Positions 15,350 to 21,512 of a DNA stretch of 21,512 nt are shown in pieces. The notes under the pieces are model-generated. The model ran no database searches. It was given only the letters and a program-made list of their open reading frames with translations, and was not told the DNA's origin. Both the position numbers and the translations under genes were made by a program. This DNA comes from Methanobacterium sp. (GTDB lineage: Archaea; Methanobacteriota; Methanobacteria; Methanobacteriales; Methanobacteriaceae), in assembly GCA_020855015.1 (NCBI GenBank), contig JAHKLP010000090.1, positions 1 through 21,512 on the forward strand. Direction: 5' to 3'. Within the stretch, counting starts at the first letter, position 1, and each line of letters begins with the position of its first letter.

Positions 15350-16552
15350 TTCTATGAATTTCTCCCCGGGACTGGGTGATGGTATTTCTATGTAATAGGG
15401 ATCTACCGATGAATAATGTCTTTTTACATCATCTAAAGTTTTCAATTCTTTTAAGAACTCTTTTAATTCTGTTAAACTGGTGAAACTTCTGCATATGCCC
15501 AGTTCTTCAAAATCATCAGTGGGTATATCATAATTAATAAGTTGAACACTCATTTTAGAATTCAAAGCCGACTCAATAAGCGCCGTGGAATTAAATGAAA
15601 TGAATATATCATTATTCTTTATAGTTTCCTCCAGGGTCTCGCTCTCAGTAGTGAAATTAACACCGGGTAAGTTCAACCTTAACCAATCCAGATCCTCACT
15701 GGGATGTTTCCGATAGACCAATTCAAAACCCAAACCATCACAAATACCACTCAATTCTTCAATTATATCCCTCTTCCTTTCAAGATAGGAATCACCATAT
15801 AATTCCAATGGTTGGCCCAAATAGACCACCCTTTTATTATAATCCCCATATTTGTCTTTTTGAACAGAATAGGGGTATCCCAATATCCGTATTTCTCTTT
15901 TTCTACTGGTTTTGGAGTTTAGATATAAATCTTGGAAATACTTTCCCCACACAAAAACATAATCTACATAATTACCGGAAAGCATCCTGTCTTTCCCAGA
16001 ATACATGCCATGCTGAATCTCAACTGTAGGCACGTCCAATTCACTGGCAACCAAAGTCATCAGTTTCACGTCAGTGGTGAAATCATGATTTAAAATTATT
16101 AGTTTGGGGTTTATCTTTTTCACAATAGATTTCAAGTTTTGGAAACTATCCATCAACTGATCATCATCATAATCCAGTACACCTTTATAAAGATCCTTGT
16201 AGACATCATAAAGAGGATAATAATTGATTTTTCTCCTTAAAGATTTGAAAAAAGGCTTAATGTTGATACCAAAAAATAGGGGATTATAATTAAGTTCCAG
16301 CTGACGAATTATACTCGGATACCTGCAAAGTAAATCATGCACAAGGATATCATTCTCTTGCTTGTTGAAAACCTTTGATATTTTGTAACTTGCTTTTGAG
16401 GCTATACCTACCGATTTTATGATGTAGTAATCTGAAAGAAATCGATTAAGATCTTTATAACGATGTTTTTCATAATTGGAGCGACCGTTTTTTGAATACA
16501 TCTTTATGGTTTCTTCGAAAAGATACCATCTTAAATCTTCTTTTGGAATCAT
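15329..16552 (-). CDS. GT-B-like surface polysaccharide transferase, paralogue A
   Basis: Predicted transferase of 407 aa in the capsule/polysialyltransferase/CDP-glycerol-transferase-like GT-B group; exact family not certain. Seen: EIQHGMYSGK (178-187), VDYVFVWGKYF (196-206), RILGYPYS (222-229), the HP motif RKHPSED (281-287) and the serine-rich SFNSTALIES (319-328). HP plus S motifs are what bind the CMP donor in bacterial sialyltransferases. The other end holds MIPKEDLRWY. ATG 16550-16552 is chosen over a TTG at 16561, because the paralogue starts with the same residues. No clear ribosome site is seen. Residues 313-399 are encoded by DNA almost identical to paralogue B, while the middle is only about half identical in protein. 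It lies downstream of wzx. Donor unknown; a CMP-nonulosonate (pseudaminate-like) sugar is a guess from pseB/pseC nearby. Confidence 0.7.
   Translation of the reverse strand: MIPKEDLRWYLFEETIKMYSKNGRSNYEKHRYKDLNRFLSDYYIIKSVGIASKASYKISKVFNKQENDILVHDLLCRYPSIIRQLELNYNPLFFGINIKPFFKSLRRKINYYPLYDVYKDLYKGVLDYDDDQLMDSFQNLKSIVKKINPKLIILNHDFTTDVKLMTLVASELDVPTVEIQHGMYSGKDRMLSGNYVDYVFVWGKYFQDLYLNSKTSRKREIRILGYPYSVQKDKYGDYNKRVVYLGQPLELYGDSYLERKRDIIEELSGICDGLGFELVYRKHPSEDLDWLRLNLPGVNFTTESETLEETIKNNDIFISFNSTALIESALNSKMSVQLINYDIPTDDFEELGICRSFTSLTELKEFLKELKTLDDVKRHYSSVDPYYIEIPSPSPGEKFIELIKEIL
15357..15616. repeat. 260-bp near-identical direct repeat, copy 1 (3' end of paralogue A)
   Basis: Matches 18301-18560 without gaps. 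By eye I count 9 mismatches in 260 (about 96.5% identity), 3 of which change an amino acid. The identity ends abruptly on both sides, whereas the rest of the two genes is diverged. The spacing between copies is 2944 bp and the enclosed DNA carries the flippase gene. Confidence 0.9.
16521..16552. repeat. 32-bp identical 5' block, copy 1
   Basis: Identical to 19462-19493. It codes for the first residues of both paralogues (MIPKEDLRWYL). Together with the 3' block, it makes the two genes conserved at both ends and divergent in between. Confidence 0.85.
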
Positions 16553-16638
16553 AAAAATCAATGATTATGCCTAATGTTTAAATTCATCATCTGTAAGACC
16601 GGTTGATTATGCGATTTTCCCGAAGGATAATTCAGAAC

Positions 16639-18081
16639 TTAAGTTTTTCTAAACATTTCTTTAAATAATTGAAATTCCTCTGTTTTTATTCCTTTAAGGG
16701 CTAAGATCAAAGCAAAGTAAACCAAAACAGATATTATAACTGTAATTACAATATTCATAAGATCATGAGGGTTAATTAAAATAATAAGAACGGACATCAT
16801 AGTTGATGCTGTTACGCTCTTAATGATAAATATAAAATCAAATTTGAAGAATTTAGTTGAGAATCTTAGAGTAAGGATAAACGCAACTAGATAGGCCAAT
16901 AACGTGGTAACCGCGGCAGCCATAATTCCGAAGTATGGGACGAAGATAATGTTAAGAACTAAATTTAATATAGCGGCAATTATCCAGATTGTCCCTATTA
17001 CTTTTGTTTTCTTTTCCAGTACCAGCACATTACCTATAATAGCGTAAACTCCGAAGATAAGAGTGCTTAAAGCGGTTAATGGTGTTATAAGATAACCATT
17101 CAAGGCAATATCCGGTGTGGATAATACAATTAATAAAGGCTTAGACAGCACTGATAATCCAAAGGCAGCGGGAATTGATATTAAAAGGAAATATTTCAAT
17201 GAATAATTTAAGAATAATGATACTTTTTCCATATTATTTTTATCATAGTATTGAGGCAGAACGGAGGGTAGTAAAAGGGAAAATGGTGCTAAAAGCATTG
17301 TAATGCAGTTTCCGAGGGTGTAACCAGGAGAATAGTAACCTACAAAGGCTGCGCTTAAAACTATTCCTATAACATATCTGTCACTGGAATTCACAATCCA
17401 TGATGATAGATTTCCTGGAATTGTGGGGAGTCCGAATGATAAATATTCACGCATATTACTGAATTTAGGAAGAATAAATCCTAAACTCCTGATTATTAAT
17501 GCGAGCATAACCAGAAATGTGATTAGATTTGCAATCAGAAGTCCCACTGCGGTCATGTAAATACCATATCCACTAAGTGCGAAATAGGCAACAATAGCCA
17601 CTCCCAAATAGGTTTGCATTAGCAAAAAGATGGAATATTTTTTCATTTCCTGGAAAGTTCTGAAATAATTTAATAGCAGGGCATTCAAACAGGCCAGGAA
17701 AACAACTCCAGATAATAAGATGGCCACATTAACATCACCGTTAAAGATGGCAAATGCTATTTCTTTGGAAAATACTAACAATAATAAGGACACGATTAAT
17801 GTTGATACTAAAACCATGATGAGGATTGAATAGAATCCTTCCTGTCTTTGGTGTTTGTCTGTTTCTGAAGATAAAAATCGGACCATTGTGTATGGAAGTC
17901 CAAGAGTTGTCAGGTTGGGCAATAATGATATGGTAGTGTTTATTTGCACCCAAATACCATAGTCGTCTATGGACAGGTTTTTAGTTAAGATGGGTAGTAA
18001 AATTAATGAGCTCAAAGCAACCAGGAGATTTGCTATTCCCACCAATCCTATTCGCTGGACGAAGATTTTGTATTCATTCAA
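16639..18081 (-). CDS. Polysaccharide/oligosaccharide flippase, Wzx/PST type
   Basis: Membrane flippase of the MOP superfamily, 480 aa. It should move lipid-linked glycan units to the outer face of the membrane. Seen: about 12-14 hydrophobic helices through the whole protein; the N-terminal PILTKNLSIDDYGIW, typical of PST/Wzx proteins; GLPTIPGNLSSWIVNSSDRYVIG and the following segment (about 215-240), another family hallmark; and FVPYFGIMAAAVTTLLAY later on. Length is normal. The start is TTG (18079-18081), with GGTGA at 18086-18090 on the minus strand, 4 nt upstream. It lies between the two transferase paralogues, all read leftward, so it probably handles their product. The 185-nt spacer upstream contains a short imperfect repeat. 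Confidence 0.9.
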   Translation of the reverse strand: MNEYKIFVQRIGLVGIANLLVALSSLILLPILTKNLSIDDYGIWVQINTTISLLPNLTTLGLPYTMVRFLSSETDKHQRQEGFYSILIMVLVSTLIVSLLLLVFSKEIAFAIFNGDVNVAILLSGVVFLACLNALLLNYFRTFQEMKKYSIFLLMQTYLGVAIVAYFALSGYGIYMTAVGLLIANLITFLVMLALIIRSLGFILPKFSNMREYLSFGLPTIPGNLSSWIVNSSDRYVIGIVLSAAFVGYYSPGYTLGNCITMLLAPFSLLLPSVLPQYYDKNNMEKVSLFLNYSLKYFLLISIPAAFGLSVLSKPLLIVLSTPDIALNGYLITPLTALSTLIFGVYAIIGNVLVLEKKTKVIGTIWIIAAILNLVLNIIFVPYFGIMAAAVTTLLAYLVAFILTLRFSTKFFKFDFIFIIKSVTASTMMSVLIILINPHDLMNIVITVIISVLVYFALILALKGIKTEEFQLFKEMFRKT

Positions 18082-18085
18082 TTTT

Positions 18086-18090
18086 TCACC
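18086..18090 (-). promoter_or_regulatory. Ribosome binding site for the flippase TTG start
   Basis: GGTGA lies 4 nt before TTG 18081, the same arrangement as at tgtA. Confidence 0.55.
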
Positions 18091-18149
18091 GTAAAATAGA
18101 GTTTTAGAAATTAAATTTAATCATAGCTACTGTATCATATACAATATAA

Positions 18150-18212
18150 TTGGTATTGATTCCTAGTAGTATTATAATTGGTACTGATATTGGTACTGAT
18201 TCATAGTAGTAT
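18150..18212. repeat. Short imperfect repeats upstream of the flippase gene
   Basis: A 23-nt unit beginning TTGGTA(T/C)TGATTC occurs at 18150-18172 and 18190-18212 with two differences, 40 bp apart. A truncated 11-nt copy (TTGGTACTGAT) lies at 18178-18188. They sit in the spacer between paralogue B's stop and the flippase start. They may be binding sites or decaying duplication. Confidence 0.6.
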
Positions 18213-18266
18213 AATTTTCAAGAATAAATAGTTTATAAAGATAGACAGTTAATGTGGAATGAATGT

Positions 18267-19493
18267 TTAAAAATCTATTATCTCCCCTATTAATTCGGCA
18301 AATTTCTCCCCGGGACTGGGTGATGGTATTTCTATGTAGTGAGGATCTACCGGCGAATAATGTCTTTTTACATCATCTAAAGTTTTCAATTCTTTTAAGA
18401 ACTCTTTTATTTCTGTTAAACTGGTGAAACTTCTGCATATGCCCAGTTCTTCAAAATCATCAGTGGGTATATCATAATTAATAAGCTGAACACTCATTTT
18501 AGAATTCAAAGCCGACTCAATAAGTGCCGTGGAATTAAATGAAATAAATATATCATTATTTAGGATGGTATCCTCTAACTTCTCATTTTTTGGGCAGAAT
18601 TTAACTTGAGGACATTCTTTTTTTAATAAATCTAAATCTTCCATCCGGTGTGGTTTGTAAACAAACTCAAATCCATTATCTGTGCACCACGCATCAAGTT
18701 CCAGTATCATATCCTTTTTTGTATTCGAAAAAGAATCACCATATAATTCTAAAGCCTGTCCTAAATATGCTATTTTTTTATTATATTGAATATTTTCTGG
18801 GTTTGGAATGGAATATGGATACCCAAGTATACGTATCTCCGGGTTTTGGTTCTTTTTGTTCCTTAGATATAAATTCTTAAAATATTCTCCCCATACAAAA
18901 ACATAGTCCACAAAAATACCAGATACCAATTTTCCTTTCCCTGAGTAAACGCCGTGTTGAATTTCAATAGTGGGTATTTCCAATTTTTTGGCCACCATAG
19001 ACATTAATCTTGTTTCTGGGAAATGATCAAAGTCTAAAATAATTAATTGGGGATGGATTTTCTTCAGTTTTTTTTCGAGGCTGAGAAAACTATCTTCTAA
19101 CAAAAAATCGTTTGAGTTAATTATTCCAGCATATACGCTCTTATAAACATCATATAATGGGTAATGGAGATTTTTATGTAAAGAAAAGATAAATGGTTTT
19201 ATATTCAAACCAAAAAAGATAGGATTATAATTAGTTCGGAGTTGATTAACAATACTGGGATATTTCCACAAATAATCATGAACCAGAATGTTACTTTTGT
19301 CTTCACTACTGGATTTAGCAAGATTATAAAAGAATTTAGATTTTAATCCAAATAATCGCAGATAGGGATAGTAAGCCATGAATTTCTTCATATGTCTTAG
19401 GACTCTTTCTTCATAATTTATGAGTCCATTTTTTAAATGAGTATCTATATTCTCTTCAAATAGATACCATCTTAAATCTTCTTTTGGAATCAT
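18267..19493 (-). CDS. GT-B-like surface polysaccharide transferase, paralogue B
   Basis: Predicted transferase of 408 aa, about 50% identical in protein to paralogue A by eye and co-linear with it. Seen: EIQHGVYSGK (177-186), VDYVFVWGEYF (195-205), RILGYPYS (221-228) and SFNSTALIES (318-327). In place of the HP motif it has YKPHRMED (279-286), so the usual HP proline is arginine after His282. That may alter donor binding or show a different specificity. Start ATG 19491-19493, with the same first residues as A. A TTG at 19520 would add nine residues. No clear ribosome site. First gene of the leftward set B-wzx-A. It is divergent from pseB. Confidence 0.7.
   Translation of the reverse strand: MIPKEDLRWYLFEENIDTHLKNGLINYEERVLRHMKKFMAYYPYLRLFGLKSKFFYNLAKSSSEDKSNILVHDYLWKYPSIVNQLRTNYNPIFFGLNIKPFIFSLHKNLHYPLYDVYKSVYAGIINSNDFLLEDSFLSLEKKLKKIHPQLIILDFDHFPETRLMSMVAKKLEIPTIEIQHGVYSGKGKLVSGIFVDYVFVWGEYFKNLYLRNKKNQNPEIRILGYPYSIPNPENIQYNKKIAYLGQALELYGDSFSNTKKDMILELDAWCTDNGFEFVYKPHRMEDLDLLKKECPQVKFCPKNEKLEDTILNNDIFISFNSTALIESALNSKMSVQLINYDIPTDDFEELGICRSFTSLTEIKEFLKELKTLDDVKRHYSPVDPHYIEIPSPSPGEKFAELIGEIIDF
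18301..18560. repeat. 260-bp near-identical direct repeat, copy 2 (3' end of paralogue B)
   Basis: Partner of 15357-15616, in the same orientation. It encodes residues of the C-terminal part from just before the S motif (SFNSTALIES) to PSPSPGEKF. The sharp boundary against a diverged middle points to recent gene conversion between paralogues. Confidence 0.9.
19462..19493. repeat. 32-bp identical 5' block, copy 2
   Basis: Identical to 16521-16552. It encodes the start of paralogue B. Confidence 0.85.
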
Positions 19494-19596
19494 ATTATCA
19501 AATATTTTAACAATTTCCAATCTAGCTAGTTACATTTATTCTAGATAGAAACATGTATATGTATAATTATATTCTGAAAATTGTAATTATTTAAAC

Positions 19597-19635
19597 ATGT
19601 TGAAGAGGAATGTTGAAGGAACATTTCAAGAAATG
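19597..19635. promoter_or_regulatory. Cluster of short repeats upstream of pseB, possible operator
   Basis: ATGTTGAAG occurs twice (19597-19605 and 19610-19618). AATGTT (19609-19614) and AACATT (19620-19625) form an inverted repeat, and CATTTC-AA-GAAATG (19622-19635) is a palindrome. All lie within 40 bp, between divergent paralogue B and pseB. Confidence 0.3.
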
Positions 19636-19710
19636 ACAATTTATCAGTTTCAAACATTTAAAGTGCAAATACATCTCTAACAAAAAAGGTCAAAAGAAAA
19701 TTTAGATTAG

Positions 19711-19720
19711 TTATATATTA
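19711..19720 (+). promoter_or_regulatory. pseB: TATA box of pseB
   Basis: TTATATATTA is an archaeal box A-like stretch. A start 25 nt downstream falls near 19741, leaving a leader of about 25 nt with GAGGT (19753-19757) before the ATG at 19766. Confidence 0.5.
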
Positions 19721-19765
19721 TAAAATGATAAATCAATTTATTGAAGACAGTTGAGGTTTTTGAAA

Positions 19766-20761
19766 ATGCTTAACAATAAAACAATCCTAATTACTGGAGG
19801 AACAGGATCCTTCGGAAAAAAATTTACCAAACGGGTTTTAGATGAATACAATCCCAAAAAAATAATTATCTATTCCAGAGACGAATATAAACAATTCTTA
19901 ATGCAAGGTCAATTCCCGGATCCTGAAAACAAACTCCGATATTTCATTGGCGATGTTAGAGACGAAAAGCGATTATATAGGGCATTTGATGGTGTTGACG
20001 TAGTTATACATGCCGCAGCTTTAAAACAAGTTCCAGCAGCAGAATATAATCCCATAGAAGCTGTTAAAACTAATATTCATGGTGCTGAAAATATTATAAA
20101 CGCTGCGATTGATAAAGGAGTCCAGAAAGTAATTGCATTATCCACAGATAAAGCTGTTAACCCTGTGAATCTTTACGGAGCTACAAAGCTCGTTTCTGAT
20201 AAGTTATTTATCTCCGGGAATGCTTACGTTGGCGATAAAGACACCCTTTTCAGCGTAGTAAGATATGGTAATGTTTCCGGAAGCCGAGGCTCAGTGATTC
20301 CCTTCTTTAAGTCTTTAATAGATTCTGATAAAAATGTTATCCCCATCACAGACTACAGGATGACCAGGTTCTGGATAACTCTTGATGAGGCCGTTGATCT
20401 TGTAATTAAAGCCATCCAAGAGGCTAAAGGTGGGGAACTGTATGTTCAAAAATGTCCCTCATTCAAGGTCACGGATTTGGCCAGAGCAATGAAGGAGGAC
20501 TGTGAATTTGAGGATGTTGGGATCAGGCCTGGTGAAAAGCTTCATGAAGTAATGGTAACCGAGGAAGACTCCAGGACAACCTATGAATATGATGATCACT
20601 ACATCATCTATCCCGATTTCGATTGGTGGGAAAACATGAACAATAAGTCTGGTGGGAAAAAAGTGGAAGACCGGTTTAGGTATTCATCAGATAATAATAA
20701 AGAATGGCTCTCTGTGGAAAAAATTAGAGAACTACTGGAAAAGATAGATATAGTCTATTAA
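19766..20761 (+). CDS. pseB: UDP-N-acetylglucosamine 4,6-dehydratase (inverting), PseB-like
   Basis: Extended SDR dehydratase/epimerase, 331 aa. It makes UDP-2-acetamido-2,6-dideoxy-beta-L-arabino-hexos-4-ulose from UDP-GlcNAc, the first step to pseudaminic acid. Seen: GGTGSFG (11-17); SRDEYKQ (37-43); GDVRD (62-66); HAAALKQVPAAEYNP (82-96), a strong FlaA1/PseB signature; the catalytic STDKA (126-130: T127, D128, K129) and YGATK (Y137, K141); and RPGEKLHE near the C-terminus. It is the soluble short form, without the membrane half of CapD-type proteins. ATG 19766 is chosen over a TTG at 19751 because GAGGT (19753-19757) lies 8 nt before it. The next gene is its usual partner pseC, so the two form an operon. 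Other UDP-sugar 4,6-dehydratases of the family are possible. Confidence 0.9.
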   Translation: MLNNKTILITGGTGSFGKKFTKRVLDEYNPKKIIIYSRDEYKQFLMQGQFPDPENKLRYFIGDVRDEKRLYRAFDGVDVVIHAAALKQVPAAEYNPIEAVKTNIHGAENIINAAIDKGVQKVIALSTDKAVNPVNLYGATKLVSDKLFISGNAYVGDKDTLFSVVRYGNVSGSRGSVIPFFKSLIDSDKNVIPITDYRMTRFWITLDEAVDLVIKAIQEAKGGELYVQKCPSFKVTDLARAMKEDCEFEDVGIRPGEKLHEVMVTEEDSRTTYEYDDHYIIYPDFDWWENMNNKSGGKKVEDRFRYSSDNNKEWLSVEKIRELLEKIDIVY

Positions 20762-20783
20762 TTACCCCACATATAACATCTAA

Positions 20784-20789
20784 GGTGAT
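20784..20789 (+). promoter_or_regulatory. Ribosome binding site of pseC, pointing to an unusual start
   Basis: GGTGAT ends 4 nt before ATT 20794 and overlaps the only nearby conventional start (GTG 20785). No ATG, GTG or TTG stands at the usual distance downstream. Confidence 0.45.
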
Positions 20790-21512
20790 TATTATTAGGT
20801 TTTTACCCTATGGTAAACAGGATATAGACAAGGATGATATCAAAAAGGTTGTAAGTGTATTAGAATCAGACTTCATAACTCAAGGACCCAGAATAGGCGA
20901 ATTTGAGGAAAAGCTCGCCAAATATTGTGGATCCAAATATGCTGTTGCTTTTAATTCCGGTACTTCTGCACTTCACGGAGCATATTTTGCCTTTGGCCTT
21001 GGAAAAGATGATGAGATCATTACATCTCCCAATACTTTTGTAGCAACATCCAATGCTGCATTATATCTGAATGCAAAACCTGTTTTTGTAGATGTTGAAA
21101 GTGAAACAGGTAACCTGGATGTTTCTAAAGTTGCAGAGAAAATTAATGATAAAACCAGGTTCATAGTCCCGGTGCATTACAGTGGAAACCCTGTGGATCT
21201 GGAGGAATTATCTGAAATTGCAGAGGAAAATGATGTTAAGATCATTGAGGATGCAGCTCATGCCATAGGGGCACGATATAATGGTGAAAAAATAGGAAAT
21301 TCAAGATACTCCCAGATGAGTATTTTAAGCTTTCACCCGGTTAAGCACATAACTACTGGTGAAGGTGGCGCAGTTTTAACTAATGACCCTGATTACTATG
21401 AAAGACTGTTAATGTTCAGATCCCATGGCATAACCAAAAATAATTTTATAAACCAACCAGACGGTGACTGGTATTATGAAATGCATTATTTGGGGCATAA
21501 TTACCGTATTAC
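20785..21512 (+). CDS. pseC: PseC-like UDP-4-amino-4,6-dideoxy-sugar aminotransferase, truncated by the window edge
   Basis: PLP-dependent DegT/DnrJ/EryC1 sugar aminotransferase; about 242 codons are seen and the frame runs off the right edge. It would convert the PseB 4-keto product to the 4-amino sugar with glutamate. Seen: FLPYGKQDIDKDDI, DFITQGPRIGEFE, AFNSGTSALHGA (phosphate cup), EDAAHAIGA (D156) and the Schiff-base lysine K187 in SFHPVKHITTGEGG, all PseC hallmarks. It follows pseB by 23 nt. Start ambiguous: GTG 20785 lies inside the best ribosome site GGTGAT (20784-20789), whereas that site is ideally spaced for an ATT codon at 20794, giving M-RFLPYGKQ. The left coordinate uses GTG. 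The remaining nonulosonate genes would lie to the right. Confidence 0.9.
   Translation, partial: MIIIRFLPYGKQDIDKDDIKKVVSVLESDFITQGPRIGEFEEKLAKYCGSKYAVAFNSGTSALHGAYFAFGLGKDDEIITSPNTFVATSNAALYLNAKPVFVDVESETGNLDVSKVAEKINDKTRFIVPVHYSGNPVDLEELSEIAEENDVKIIEDAAHAIGARYNGEKIGNSRYSQMSILSFHPVKHITTGEGGAVLTNDPDYYERLLMFRSHGITKNNFINQPDGDWYYEMHYLGHNYRI

Noticed and set aside
18150..18212. CRISPR array
   Set aside because: Units are short, imperfect and irregularly spaced (28 then 12 bp), with no unique spacers and no cas genes nearby.

Overview
The window looks like a chromosome segment of a pseudomurein-walled methanogen, most likely a Methanobacterium-type member of the Methanobacteriales. The reasons are the archaeal-only gene content (archaeosine transglycosylase TgtA with a PUA domain, single-gene archaeal NAC, an iron-sulfur flavoprotein of the Isf type, LL-diaminopimelate aminotransferase), a Mur-ligase homologue beside lysine-pathway dapL, AT-rich spacers with archaeal TATA boxes, and GGAGGTGAT-like ribosome sites. 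Several genes appear to start with TTG.

Layout. 1-3841: a MurC/MurD-like ligase and an orphan receiver protein read leftward; dapL reads rightward. 3936-6084: rfbD/rmlD and argJ, leftward. 6233-11927: a tightly packed leftward gene string in the order tgtA, NAC, metallophosphoesterase, NYN ribonuclease-like protein, membrane-anchored GGDD protein. The junctions abut, overlap by 1 nt or are separated by a few nt. A small membrane protein with its own TATA box follows. 12047-13282: a MnmC-like methyltransferase. 13548-14135: an iron-sulfur flavoprotein, divergent. 14232-21512: a surface-polysaccharide locus with a GT2 glycosyltransferase, a DUF2304 partner, two paralogous GT-B-like transferases flanking a Wzx-type flippase, and pseB followed by a truncated pseC at the right edge.

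How the genes fit together. DapL supplies LL-DAP for lysine, and the Mur-like ligase could use amino acids in pseudomurein assembly. The right third would make a nucleotide sugar (UDP-2-acetamido-2,6-dideoxy-hexos-4-ulose, then its 4-amino sugar), assemble it on a polyprenyl carrier, flip it and display it.

The most unusual part is the tgtA-NAC-MPE-NYN-GGDD string. It joins a protein with a GGDEF/GTP-cyclohydrolase-III-like palm domain (internally duplicated, first copy degenerate, C-terminal membrane anchor), a predicted NYN ribonuclease with a duplicated uncharacterised C-terminal domain, and a cyclic-nucleotide-phosphodiesterase-like enzyme, all next to translation and tRNA-modification genes. 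A nucleotide-signal-controlled RNA-processing module is an inference from the domains and gene order only. The second notable feature is the pair of transferase paralogues, whose 3' ends are about 96% identical over 260 bp while their middles are diverged. They form direct repeats around the flippase gene.
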